DNA of 64,000 nucleotides. Origin: CAIYQJ01 sp963717255 (GTDB lineage: Bacteria > Chloroflexota > Limnocylindria > Limnocylindrales > CSP1-4). Below, piece after piece: positions 8,140-17,874 of this stretch (position 1 is the stretch's first letter; each line of letters starts with the position of its first letter). The notes beneath the pieces were generated by a model. The model searched no databases and was not told the DNA's origin. It worked only from the letters and a program-made list of their open reading frames with translations. Location: the NCBI GenBank assembly GCA_963717255.1, contig CAVQVT010000009.1, positions 57,639 through 121,638 of the forward strand, written 5' to 3'. The translations under genes and the position numbers were made by a program.

Positions 8140-9554
8140 GCCGGGATGGGCTCGAAGCGCGCCTGGAAGAACCGCAGGTAGCGCGGCTCGTAGACCATCC
8201 GGAGGCCGGTCGCGCGCTCCCGTGCGTCGTAGACCGCCTTCACCGATTCGGCCACCACGTCCATGTGGGCCTGCGTGTAGACGCGCCGCGGGATCGTCAG
8301 GCGGGTCAGCTCCAGCTTCGGGCGGACGTGGTCGCCCGTGGCCGGGTCGCGTCCGGCGCTCGCGATCCCCCGCTCCATCGACCGGACGCCCGAGTCGAGG
8401 TAGAGCTCCGCGGCGAGCGTCTGCGCGGGGAACGCGTCCTGCGTGAGGCGTGGATAGAAGCGCCTCGCGTCGAGGAAGATCGCGTGCCCGCCGACGGGCA
8501 GCACGATCGGCACCTCCCAGTCCACGAGCAGCTCGCCGAGATAGCGGACCTGGCCGATGCGCGCGCGGATGTGGTCGTCGGAGACCGACTCCTCGATCCC
8601 GATCGCCAGCGCTTCCATGTCCCGGCCACTCATGCCGCCGTACGTGTGGAGCCCCTCGTAGACGACCACGAGGTTGCGCAGCTCCTCGAAGACGGTGTCG
8701 TCATTGACCGCGAGCCATCCGCCGATGTTCACGAGGTTGTCCTTCTTCGCGGACATCCACGCGCCGTCGGTGTACGAGCAGAACTCGAGGAGGATCTCGG
8801 CGACCGACTTCTCCGCGTATCCGGGCTCGCGCTCCTGGATGAAGAAGGCGTTCTCCGCCATCCGGGTGGCGTCCAGCATGAGGCGGATGCCGTGCCTCGC
8901 CGTGACCTCGCGCAGCGCCCGCACGTTGGCCATGCTCACCGGCTGGCCGCCGGCCATGTTCACGGTCCCCGCGAGGCTGACGTACGGGATCCGGTCGGCC
9001 CCGACCTCCTCGATGAGCCCCTCCAGCTTCCCGAGGTCGATGTCGCCCTTGAACGGCTCGAGGCTCTGAGGGTCGTGGGCCGACGCGACGATCACGTCGT
9101 GGAAGGTGCCGCCCGCGAGCTCCTGGTGGAGCCGCGTCGTGGTGAAGTACATGTTGCCGGGGATGTGGTCGCCGGCCTTGATGAGCGTCTGGCTGATGAG
9201 GTGCTCCGCGCCGCGCCCCTGGTGCGTCGGGAGGACGTGCCGGTAGCCGTAGTAGGTGCGGACCGCCTCCTCGAGGTGGTAGAAGTTCCGGCTCCCGGCG
9301 TACGCCTCGTCGCCGAGCATGATCCCCGCCCACTGGCGGTCGCTCATCGCGCTCGTCCCGGAGTCGGTGAGGAGGTCGATGTACACGTCGTCCGACCGCA
9401 GGAGGAACGTGTTGTAGCCGGCCTCGCGGAGGGCGGTCGCGCGGTCCTCGCGGGAGATCATCCGCAGCGGCTCGACCATCTTCACCTTCCAGGGCTCGGC
9501 CCACGAGCGCCGGCCGAGCTGCTGGCCCATCGTCTGCGGGATCTCGTGCGTCAT
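8136..9554 (-). CDS. tpl: Tyrosine phenol-lyase (beta-tyrosinase)
   Basis: PLP enzyme splitting L-tyrosine into phenol, pyruvate and ammonia, 472 residues (well-studied Citrobacter enzyme 456). The choice over tryptophanase rests on active-site residues: the Citrobacter residues Thr124, Lys257 and Arg381 correspond to Thr138 (MYFTTTR), Lys271 (SAKKD, Schiff base) and Arg395 (RSMERGI) with a constant offset of 14. Tryptophanases have a hydrophobic residue in place of that arginine. The C-terminal LRFFQARF keeps the two substrate-binding phenylalanines. The stretches EAGYNTFLL, MSDRQWAGIMLGDEAYAGS and VRPKLELTRLTIPRRVYT are also phenol-lyase-like. The ATG has GGAGG seven bases upstream and overlaps the Lrp stop by four bases. 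Co-transcribed with lrp and a second PLP lyase. Confidence 0.92.
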   Translation of the reverse strand: MTHEIPQTMGQQLGRRSWAEPWKVKMVEPLRMISREDRATALREAGYNTFLLRSDDVYIDLLTDSGTSAMSDRQWAGIMLGDEAYAGSRNFYHLEEAVRTYYGYRHVLPTHQGRGAEHLISQTLIKAGDHIPGNMYFTTTRLHQELAGGTFHDVIVASAHDPQSLEPFKGDIDLGKLEGLIEEVGADRIPYVSLAGTVNMAGGQPVSMANVRALREVTARHGIRLMLDATRMAENAFFIQEREPGYAEKSVAEILLEFCSYTDGAWMSAKKDNLVNIGGWLAVNDDTVFEELRNLVVVYEGLHTYGGMSGRDMEALAIGIEESVSDDHIRARIGQVRYLGELLVDWEVPIVLPVGGHAIFLDARRFYPRLTQDAFPAQTLAAELYLDSGVRSMERGIASAGRDPATGDHVRPKLELTRLTIPRRVYTQAHMDVVAESVKAVYDARERATGLRMVYEPRYLRFFQARFEPIPA

Positions 9555-10060
9555 CGGGAGCCTCCGGTCCGGGTGGCAGTGGTGGGGTCGACGGGAGCGA
9601 GCGGGAGGGCCGTCGTGGCCTTCAGCTCGCGCAGGACGAGACTGGTCTGGACCTTCGCGACGCCGGGGATCGGGGTCAGCCGGTCCACGATGAAGCGCTC
9701 CAGCTCGTGGCGACCGCGAACGACGACCTTGAGCAGGTAGTCGTACTCGCCCGTCACGTGGTGACACTCGAGGACCTCCGGGATCTCCGCGACGCGCCGA
9801 GGGAACGACGCGACGAGGTTCGGGCGGTGCAGCTGGAGGCTGACGCTCACGAAGCACAGGAGGTCGAAGCCGGCACGCTCGCGGTCGACGAGGGCGACAT
9901 AGCCCCGGATGAGTCCCTCGCGCTCGAGGCCGCGGACGCGCGCGTGCGTCGCGGCCGGGGAGAGCCCCACGGCCCGGGCGATGTCCGCGATCGTCGCGCG
10001 GCCGTCCGCCTGGAGGATGCCGAGGATCGCGCGGTCGATCCCGTCGAGGTCGGGGGGCAT
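9551..10060 (-). CDS. Lrp/AsnC family transcriptional regulator
   Basis: Feast/famine regulator of 169 residues. The N-terminal winged HTH (DLDGIDRAILGILQADG, then TIADIARAVGLSPAATHARV) is followed by the RAM ligand-binding domain (VVVRGRHELERFIVDRLTPI with CHHVTGEYDYLLKV before it). It probably binds an amino acid and controls the operon it heads; tyrosine is the obvious candidate ligand given the downstream phenol-lyase. The ATG at 10060 has no ribosome-binding site. It coincides with the predicted transcription start of a strong promoter, so the mRNA is probably leaderless. The stop overlaps the tpl start (ATGA). Only the immediate operon context supports the tyrosine assignment. Confidence 0.93.
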   Translation of the reverse strand: MPPDLDGIDRAILGILQADGRATIADIARAVGLSPAATHARVRGLEREGLIRGYVALVDRERAGFDLLCFVSVSLQLHRPNLVASFPRRVAEIPEVLECHHVTGEYDYLLKVVVRGRHELERFIVDRLTPIPGVAKVQTSLVLRELKATTALPLAPVDPTTATRTGGSR

Positions 10061-10066
10061 GGGGCG

Positions 10067-10095
10067 TGTATACCGCCAGACCGGGGTTTCGTCAA
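10067..10095 (-). promoter_or_regulatory. Sigma70-type promoter of the lrp-tpl operon (leaderless)
   Basis: Minus-strand TTGACG (10095-10090), a 17-base spacer, then TATACA (10072-10067). Six bases separate the -10 hexamer from the A of the lrp ATG at 10060, so the expected start of transcription is the start codon itself. It is the best-matching promoter in the window. Confidence 0.75.
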
Positions 10096-10309
10096 CGGTC
10101 CTTCGGCAGGTCTGACGTATCTCCGTCGAATCGGCAGCCAGACGTGTGCGTAGCCGACGATGCGCCTGTCCGCTCGTCTCGGCCGCGCACCGGCGGACAG
10201 GCGCGGCGACGGACGCCGACCGCGACCACCCGCCCCGGCCTGTACTCTCGGCGCGGACGGTCGCGACGTGCGGCCGGCGACAGCGGGGACCGGGGACGGC
10301 GGGAGGCGC

Positions 10310-11528
10310 GTGTTCAACGGGACGGAGATCGGCGGGCACCTCGACCGGCACGCGCCGCTGGCGGCAAGGCTGCGCCCGCGCTCGCTCGACGAGGTCGTCG
10401 GGCAGCGCCACCTGCTCGGCCCCGACGGGGCCCTCCGGCGCTGGGTGGCCGCGGGGCGGATCCCGGCGCTCGTCCTGTGGGGGCCGCCCGGCTCCGGCAA
10501 GACGACCCTCGGGCGGCTGCTCGCGGACGCACTGGGGCTCGGCTACCTCACGCTCGACGCGACCTCGGAGGGGCTTGCCGGACATGCGGCGCCGGCTCAC
10601 CGAGGCGGACACGCTGCGCTCGATCGAGGGCCGCGCACCCGTCCTCTTCGTCGACGAGCTGCACCGGCTGGCGAAGAACCAGCAGGACGGCCTTCTCGGT
10701 GCGGTGGAGACCGGCCGGATCACGCTCGTGGCGGCCACGACAGAGCCGCCGATGGCGGGCGCGGTCATCGCCCCGCTCCTCTCCCGGCTCACCGTCCTCC
10801 GACTGCAGCCGCTGTCGGACGCCGACCTGCAGGTCCTGCTCGACCGCGGGCTCGCGGCCTGCGCCGCGGACGGGCGGACGATCGTGCCCGACGAGGCGGC
10901 CGTGCGGAACCTCATCGGCCTCGCGGCGGGCGACGGACGCCGCCTGCTCTCGCTCCTCGAGGGGGCCGTCGCCCTCCTGCCACCGGGCCGCGAGGAGCTC
11001 GACGCGACGTCCGTCATGGCGGCCGCCCAGTCGCGCACCGCGCCGTACGACCGCTCGGGCGCGGTCTCCGCCATGATCAAGAGCATCCGCGGCGGAGACG
11101 AGGAGGCGGCGCTCTACTGGCTCGCCGTCCAGCTCGCGGCGGGCGACGACGGGCGACACGTGGCCCGTCGGCTGGTGGTGGCAGCCGGCGAGGAGGTCGG
11201 CGCCGCGGACCCCGCCGCCCTGCCGATGGCGGTCGCATGCCTGGACGCTGTGGAGCGGGTGGGTCTCCCGGAGGCGCACTACCCCCTGGCCGCGACGGTG
11301 AGCTACCTCGCCCGGACGGCGCGCGACTGGTGGCCGGGCGCGGCGCTCCACCGTGCCGTCGAGCTCGCCGAGGCCGGCGCCGACCCGGTCCCGCCCCATC
11401 TGCGCCCGGCCGCGAAGACCTACCGGCACCCGGCGGAGGACACGGGCGGGAAACGGCAGGAGTACCGGCCGAAGGGCCGGCCAGCCGGCTTCCTCGGGGA
11501 TCGGACGCCGCCGACGGAGCGGCACTGA
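10310..11528 (+). pseudogene. rarA: RarA (MgsA) replication-associated AAA ATPase, one frameshift
   Basis: Recombination factor RarA acts at stalled replication forks with SSB and the clamp loader. The first part gives PLAARLRPRSLDEVVGQRHL and Walker A GPPGSGKTT and ends at DATSEGLA. The reading frame then shifts and continues with DMRRRLTEADTL, Walker B LFVDELHRLAKNQQDG, a sensor-1 strand (AATTEPP) and the tetramerisation domain (AMIKSIRGGDEEAALYWLA). One extra G at 10580/10581 (GCCGGACATG for expected GCCGACATG) explains the break; removing it gives 406 codons. The GTG start at 10310 has GGGAGG close upstream (three bases); a GTG at 10268 is an alternative. Divergent from the lrp operon. 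Real loss or a sequencing error: see the frameshift finding. Confidence 0.88.
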
Positions 11529-11672
11529 GGGCGAGCGACCCGGCGCCGGGCGGGTGCGCGTCGGCCTCCAAGGACCGACCGACCCGGAGGACCGGCCTGT
11601 GGCCCCGGGGTCGGGTCAATCTGGGAGAATCGGCCGGACGACGGACGTGTCGGGCCGGACCGAGGAGGAGCG

Positions 11673-13260
11673 ATGCGGATCCTGGTGGCGGAGCAGCTGG
11701 CTGCCGAGGGGCTGGCCGTGCTGCGCGAGCGGCACGATGTGGACGAGCGGGTGGGACTCGCGAAGGACGAGTACCTGGCGATCCTTCCCGACTACGACGC
11801 CCTCATGGTCCGCAGCCAGGTCCAGGTGGACGCGGACATGATCGCCGCGGGCTCACGGCTCGCCGTGATCGGCCGCGCCGGGGTCGGCGTGGACAACGTG
11901 GACCTCGACGCCGCGACGCGCGCCGGGATCACGGTCGTGAACGCCCCGACCGGCAACACGATCGCCGCGGCGGAGCACACGCTCGCGCTCCTCTACGCGC
12001 TGGCGCGCAACGTGTCCGCGGCAGAGGCCTCGCTCCGGCGCGGCGAGTGGAAGCGGTCGCAGTTCACCGGCGTGGAGCTGCGCGGCAAGACGCTCGGCCT
12101 CGTCGGGTTCGGGAAGATCGGCCAGGCCGTGGCCGTGCGCGCCCGGGCGATGGAGATGCCGCTGCTCGTCGCGGACCCGTTCGTCTCCGCCGAGCAGGCC
12201 GCGAACTACGACGCCGAGCTCGTCGAGCTGGACGACCTGCTCGCCCGTGCGGACGTCGTGAGCCTGCACGTCCCCAGGACCCGGACGACCGCCGGCATGA
12301 TCGGGACGGCCGAGCTCGCGCGGATGAAGCCCTCCGCCTTCCTCCTCAACGTCGCCCGCGGCGGAGTCGTGGACGAGGCCGCGCTCGCCGGAGGCGCTCG
12401 CGGCCGGGACGATCGCCGGCGCGGCGGTGGACGTCTTCGCCGCCGAGCCCCCGGTGGGCTCGCCCCTCCTCGACGCGCCGCATGCCGTCCTCACTCCACA
12501 CCTCGGCGCGTCCACGGCGGAGGCCCAGGTGCGCGTCGCGGTCGAGGCCGCCCAGCAGGTCGTGGACGTGCTGGAGGGCCGTCCCGCCCGCTACGCGGTC
12601 AACGCCCCGCTCCTGACACCGGAGACCGCCCGGGCCCTCGCCCCGTACCTGCCGCTGGCGCAGACGATGGGGTCGTTCCTCGCCCAGTACGTCCGCGGGG
12701 GCGTCGACAGCATCGCGGTGGAGATCTCCGGCGAGCTCGCCGAGATCGACGCGAGCCAGGTCGTCGCGGCGGCGCTCCGTGGCCTCCTCGAGGAGGCCAC
12801 GGCGGAGCGCGTGAACCTCGTCAACGCCGCCACCATCGCGAAGGCACGCGGGATCGCGGTCACCGAGTCGCGCACGGCCGACGCGGGCGCCTACGCAGCG
12901 CTCGTCACGCTCCGCGCCGGGACCGGCGACCGGACGGCCCGGATCGGCGGCACGATCGAGGCCGGCGAGGCCCGCATCGTCCGGATCGACGACTACCGGC
13001 TGGACATGGAGCCCGCCGCGTCGATGCTCGTCACGCGGCACCAGGATCGGCCCGGGATGGTCGGGCGGATCGGCGCGCTCCTGGGCGAGGCCGACGTGAA
13101 CATCAGCGCGATGACCCTCGCGCGCTCGGCGCCGCGTGCCGACGCCCTCATGCTCCTCGCGCTGGACGACGCTGTCCCCGACGACGTCGCTGCGAGGATC
13201 CGCGGCCTCGACTCGATCCTCGATGTCTGGGTCATGCGCCTGGGTGCCGCCGGCACATGA
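11673..13260 (+). pseudogene. serA: D-3-phosphoglycerate dehydrogenase, one frameshift
   Basis: First enzyme of serine synthesis, oxidising 3-phosphoglycerate with NAD. Domain order: substrate domain with GRAGVGVDNVDLDAATRAGI, Rossmann motif GLVGFGKIGQ, active-site NVARGGVVDEAAL, then after the frame change AALAAGTIAGAAVDVFA..., catalytic HLGAST, the intervening ASB domain, and a C-terminal ACT domain (DRPGMVGRIGALLGEADVNI). One extra G near 12393 (GCCGGAGGCG where GCCGAGGCG is expected) breaks the frame; removing it gives 528 residues, the normal length of the ACT-containing class. Start ATG with a GAGGAGGAG site just upstream. Its stop overlaps the next gene's ATG (ATGA). Serine synthesis is normally important, which argues for an artefact or a very recent mutation. 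Confidence 0.9.
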
Positions 13261-14095
13261 CACCCGACGACGGGATTCCGGAGGGCGGGGACGCAGGCGG
13301 CCGGACCCTCGTCCCGTACGGCCTGGAGGCGACGCTCGTCCTCCTGCGCCACGGTGAGACGGAGTTCCTGCTCCAGCGCCGGTTCCAGGGGCGCTCCGAG
13401 ACGCCCCTCTCCGCGCTCGGTCGGCGCCAGGCCGCCCTCGGCGGCACGCGGATCGCCGAACCGTCCCGGCCACCGGCACTGCCGGTGCCCGACGGACCGC
13501 CGCGCTTCATCGCGCACTCACCGCTCCGCAGGACGGCCGAGACCGCCGCCGCGGTCTCGGCCGCGCTCGACGCCGCCGGTTCCCCGGGGGTGCCCGTCCT
13601 CGCCGAGCCGGCCCTGGCCGAGATCGACCAGGGCGCCTGGGAGGGTCTGACCCAGGAGGAGGTCGCCGAGCGGTACGGCGCGGAGCTCGCCGCGTGGCGC
13701 CGTCGGCCCTGGGAGGCGCACGCGCCCGGCGGGGAGTCGCTCGACGACGTGGACCGCCGGGTCCGGGCGGGCATGACCCCGCTCCTCGAGCTGCTCGCAG
13801 CCGGAGCGGACCGCGGGACCCTCGACCGGCCGCACGTCCTCGGCTACGGGCGGGCCGACGCCGGCATCCCGTGGTCCGTCCTCGTCGGCCACGACGGCTG
13901 CTTCAAGGTCCTCCTGCTCGCGCTCCTGGACCTGCCGCTCGAGGCCTTCTGGCGGTTCCCGTTCGCGCTCGCGCGATCTCCGTCGTGGAGATCCGGGGCG
14001 GCCGCGCCTGGCTGCGACTCCACAACGCCGCCGATCACCTCGCGTCGCTCGAGGACGGGAGCGCCGAGAAGGCGCGCCCGCCGGGAGCCCTCTGA
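13257..14095 (+). pseudogene. Histidine phosphatase (phosphoglycerate mutase-like), one frameshift
   Basis: Histidine-phosphatase-superfamily enzyme. The RHG motif is LLRHGETEFLLQRRFQGRSETPLS, the second arginine block is SPLRRTAETAAAV, the acid is in LAEIDQGAWEGLTQEEV, and the second catalytic His is VLVGHDGCFKVLL. After FWRFPFALA the frame breaks near 13970 and resumes as ISVVEIRGGRAWLRLHNAADHL, the usual end of CobC/GpmB-like proteins. One base appears to be missing (or two are extra) in the GCGCTCGCGCGATC stretch; restoring one base gives 280 codons. The ATG overlaps the serA stop. Directly downstream of serA, it might act as a phosphoserine phosphatase (PSP-type enzymes belong here), but that is inference. 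Confidence 0.82.
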
Positions 14096-14194
14096 CCCGC
14101 CTGCCCCACCGCCCGGCTCTCCCGGTCACGAGCGGCGGGCGGCGGGGCGTGGTCGTCGGCGCCCGCGCCGCGGCCGTCGGGCTCGGGCGTCCCG

Positions 14195-16623
14195 TCAGGC
14201 GATGGGGCCGGGCGGCGTCGGCGGCCGGCGGCCGCCGCGCGGGCGCCTGAACAGCAGCGCCAGCAGGCGCACCCGCAGGCGTCGACGGACGAGCGCCAGC
14301 TGGCGCATGAGATCGGGTCCCGGCTCGCGGCGCGCGTAGGTGGACTCCACCTTGGAGGTGGCGACGAGCGTCAGCTCGGGGCGGACACCGGGCAGGATCT
14401 CGCCGAGGGCCGCCGTGTACTCGTAGACCGTCTGCTCGGGCCGCTGCGCGTAGCCGAGCCTGCCCGCGATGCGGGTGATCGTGCCGTAGGCCGCGTCCGG
14501 GCCCACCGGCCGCGGCGGGCGGCGGAGGAACGCCACGAGGCCGAGGAGCACGAACGCCACGACCACGAGCGCCGCCACGACGAGCGCCGACCGGTCCCGG
14601 GATCCCTCCACCGCCGCCGGTGAGCGGCGCGCTGCCGCCGGCGGGCGCCGTCCGGCGAGGGTCGCGCTCGTCGTCCGGCCCGAAGCTGCTCGAGGCGCGC
14701 GGCGTCGGGGTCGGCGTGGCGACCGGTGGTCCGGCCGGCAGGCTGGTGTCGAGCCCGACGCCACCGCCCGTGGGATCGAAGTCCACCCAGCCGTACCCGG
14801 GGAAGAAGACCTCGACCCAGGCATGGGCGCGGTCGCGCCGCACCGTCTGCTCGCCGGTCGCGGAGCGGTCGCCGGGCAGGAACCCTTCGACGAACCGCGT
14901 GGGGATCCCCCGCAGGCGGAGCATGGCCGCCATCGTCGTGGCGTAGTACTCGCAGTAGCCGCGGCGGGAGACGACGAAGCAATCGGTGACGCCGCGCCCG
15001 CCGCACTCGATGTCGGAGACGTCCGTGTCGTAGGTGAAGTTGGCCGGGTCCCGGAGGAACCGCTCGACCGCGCGCGCGAGGTCGTAGGGGTTCTCGGCCT
15101 CGCTCTCCTTCTCGATCCGCTCGAGGAGCAGGCGCGTCTCCGTCCCCACCGTTCCGGGCAGCAGGCCGGTGTAGAGCGCCAGGACCGGCGCGGGGTATGC
15201 GTCGCCGGCCGCGCGCAGGCGGTTGGCCGTCAGGCCGTTCGGGTCGGCCGGGTCGATGTCCGGCACGAGCGCCGTCACGGTGTACGGCCGGGGAGCGTCC
15301 GGCGCGGTGACCGTGGCGAAGAACCCGTCCGCCGGGATCTCCTCGGCGGGCGTCTCCCCGGGGGCGACGGTCGCCTGGGGCGGGGGCGTCGCGTCCACGG
15401 ACGCGTACACGAGGGTCAGGCGCGCCGACCGATCCAGGGTGGACGGCCCGTTGGGGCTCACGATCAGCCGGGGCGCCGACTCGGACGGGGTGACCTCGAC
15501 GGTGATCTCCCGCCGGCCGGTGGCCGGGTCGAGCGCGTCGCCGGTCGCAGCGAAGACCGGAGTGTCCGGGCGCAGGCGCGTCTCCCGCGTGTCCGTCCAG
15601 GTCCAGCCGTTCCCGTTGAACTGGTCGTACGCGGCCGCACGCCAGGCGAAGTCCTCCTCCGGCGGCACCTTCGCGGTGAAGACCAGGGTGTCGTCGGTGA
15701 CCCAGGTGCCGGTGATCGCGGCGCTCTGGCCGAAGACGATCCCGCCGACCCGGGTCCCCGGCCCCCCGCCCGGGAGGAGCCGGGCTGATCGTGGCGCCGA
15801 ACTCGACGATCCGCTGGTCCAACCCGTCCCATGCGGCGGCGAGCGGCGCCGACGCGGCGGTGGTCGTGAGGACGAGGGAGCCGACGATGGCGGCCGAGAC
15901 GAAGACGAGGCCGGCACGCAGGAAGATGCTCGCGGTCCGGCCGGCGTCGTCGATCCGGTGCCGCGACCACGCGCGCTCCTCCTCGGAGACCCGGACGCGG
16001 ACGAGGAGCAGGAGAGCAGCGGAGCTGAAGATCACGAGGAGGTAGAACTGGTCGCGGATCGTGATCGACATGTTCGCGACGAGGACGAAGCCGACCGCGA
16101 GGACGGCGCTGAGGGGCCGGCCGTGCCGGTACACGACCCACGAGGCGAAGAAGGCCGTCGCCCACACCAGGAGCCCGAGGATCGCCAGGAAGTGGCCGAT
16201 CTGCGTGGTCGTGGCACGCGCACGGACGACCAGGTCCGTGTAGGCGCGGGTGGCGGAGGCGATCGCGGCACCAAGGGCCTCGAACGGCACGGGCGCGCTC
16301 GGGTCGACCGTCATGCCGACCGCCACGCCGACGACGACGACGCCCACGCAGGCGCCGATGACGAGGCAGAGGAAACGGGACCACGGCGACTTCCCCAGGG
16401 CGAGCCCGAGCAGGACGGCGGCCGGGACCATCCACGCGAGGAAGTCGAGGTTCTCGTCGCGCCCCAGGACCCAGCGCGCGTCGTCCATCGACCAGGCCAT
16501 CGTCAGGCCCATCACGAGGAGCAGGATGAGGCTCGACCAACCCTCGGCGGGCCCGGCGATGAGCCGGCGCGCCAGCGTGCCCAGGTCCGGCACGGGCCGA
16601 GCCGCGGTGGGGAGGGCCGTCAC
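14195..16623 (-). pseudogene. TgpA-like transglutaminase membrane protein (DUF3488/transglutaminase/DUF4129), two frameshifts
   Basis: Large membrane protein with about six N-terminal helices (for example LILLLVMGLTMAW, AVLLGLALG), an extracytoplasmic transglutaminase core and a C-terminal helix plus cytoplasmic DUF4129 tail. The catalytic Cys (GYCEYYATTMAAML, about 14953), His (AHAWVEVFFPGYGW, about 14824) and Asp (DFDPTGG) are intact. Two breaks occur: an extra base in the GGGC run near 15782, joining FGATIS to RLLPGGGPGTRVGG, and one between about 14615 and 14645 before VEGSRDRSALVVAALVVV. Removing both gives exactly 809 codons. The GTG start overlaps the DUF58 stop (GTGA). With moxR and DUF58 it forms a three-gene cluster of unclear envelope or peptide-processing function. 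Confidence 0.87.
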
Positions 16624-17852
16624 GCGAGCACCTCCGCAAGGCGGTCGTCCGCCCGGACCACGACCGTTCGCAGGTCGAACTCGGCGAGCCGGTGCCGGAT
16701 CGCCCGCATCGCCTGCTGGGCCTCCCGGTCGGGGGCGGTCGGCGCCGTGCCGCTCTGTCGCGTCGGCGAGACCGTGAAGCTCGGCGTGTCGAGCAGCACG
16801 ACCGCGCAGCCGAGGCCGCGTGGTCGGAGCGTGGCGAGCGGCCGGATCCACTCGGGCTCGTCGGAGCCGGTGATGACCACCGCCGTGGTCCCGCGCCGCA
16901 GCCGCGGCAGCGTGACGACCAGGGACTCGGCGAGCGGCGCGGCGCCGTCCCCCTCGACCGCGGCGAGCAGCTGCATGATCTTGTGCCGCTGGCGTGGCCC
17001 GCGGTCCGGCGGGAGCGTGGCCGGGTGGTGGCCGTTCGTCGTCATGGCGACCGCCCGGTTCTCGCCGAGCGCCTTCTCGGAGATCGAGGCCGCGGCGCGG
17101 ACGGCCACCTCGACGGTGGACCGGTCCCCCGTCCCCGCCTGCACGCCGGCGTCGAGGTCGAGGAAGATCCAGACGTCCGCCGTCTGCTCCAGGTCGAACT
17201 CCTTCACCTGGATCTCGCCGTGCCGCGCCGTGGACTTCCAATGGATCCGGTTGAACGAGTCGCCGGGCGCATACGGCCGGACGCTCGTCGCGAGCGGGGT
17301 CGTCTGCAGCGCCCGCTCCCGCGACGCGTGGCTGCCCTCCAGGTTCGCCGTCGGCAGCCGCCACTGCGGGAGGCGTTCGACGCGTGGGTAGACCACGACG
17401 CTCACGCCGTGACCCACGCTCGCGACGGACTCGAAGAAGCCGAACGGGTCGCCCGTGCGGACCTGGAGCGCGTCCACGCGGAAGTGTCCGCGGCGCGTCA
17501 GCGGCACCTTGGCGTTCCAGGTGCGCTGGCTCCGCGGGCCCAGCGACAGCGCCCGCCCTGGGAGCGGCACCGGGAGGTTGGAGGGGTTGAACGTCTCCAG
17601 CCACAGCTTCGGCAAGCGTCCGGCGTTCCGGACCGTCACGGTGGCGCGGAGCTGGTCGCCCACGTGGCCGTGGACCTGGGCGACCGCGAACCCCGCCTCG
17701 AGGTCGGTGAGCCCCTGGCGCGTCACGAGGTAGCTCCCGACCCCGACGATGACGCCGAGGTAGACGAGGTAGAAGAGGAACGGCAGTCCCGTCGAGAGCG
17801 CGGCGACGACCAGGATCGTCCCGACGACCAGGTACGGGATCCGGCGGAACAT
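16620..17852 (-). CDS. DUF58 domain-containing membrane protein
   Basis: Protein of 410 residues with an N-terminal helical hairpin (YLVVGTILVVAAL, FLFYLVYLGVIVGVG), a beta-rich domain, and the DUF58 core RPYAPGDSFNRIHWKSTAR followed by a von Willebrand-like region beginning VWIFLDLDAG. These proteins are standard partners of MoxR ATPases and transglutaminase membrane proteins; the MIDAS-like segment suggests metal-dependent protein binding. The chosen ATG at 17852 starts just before the first helix; the frame stays open upstream but runs into the moxR gene. It lies 22 bases after moxR and overlaps the transglutaminase gene start by four bases. Confidence 0.9.
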   Translation of the reverse strand: MFRRIPYLVVGTILVVAALSTGLPFLFYLVYLGVIVGVGSYLVTRQGLTDLEAGFAVAQVHGHVGDQLRATVTVRNAGRLPKLWLETFNPSNLPVPLPGRALSLGPRSQRTWNAKVPLTRRGHFRVDALQVRTGDPFGFFESVASVGHGVSVVVYPRVERLPQWRLPTANLEGSHASRERALQTTPLATSVRPYAPGDSFNRIHWKSTARHGEIQVKEFDLEQTADVWIFLDLDAGVQAGTGDRSTVEVAVRAAASISEKALGENRAVAMTTNGHHPATLPPDRGPRQRHKIMQLLAAVEGDGAAPLAESLVVTLPRLRRGTTAVVITGSDEPEWIRPLATLRPRGLGCAVVLLDTPSFTVSPTRQSGTAPTAPDREAQQAMRAIRHRLAEFDLRTVVVRADDRLAEVLA

Positions 17853-17874
17853 CGCGCTGGACCTGGGCGGGCCG

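Noticed and set aside
8136..9554. Tryptophanase (tnaA) as the product
   Set aside because: Thr138, Arg395 and the C-terminal double Phe match tyrosine phenol-lyase; tryptophanases have a hydrophobic residue at the position of the arginine.
10570..12400. Programmed ribosomal frameshifting in rarA and serA
   Set aside because: No slippery heptamer, stem or internal ribosome-binding site is visible, and neither family is known for it.
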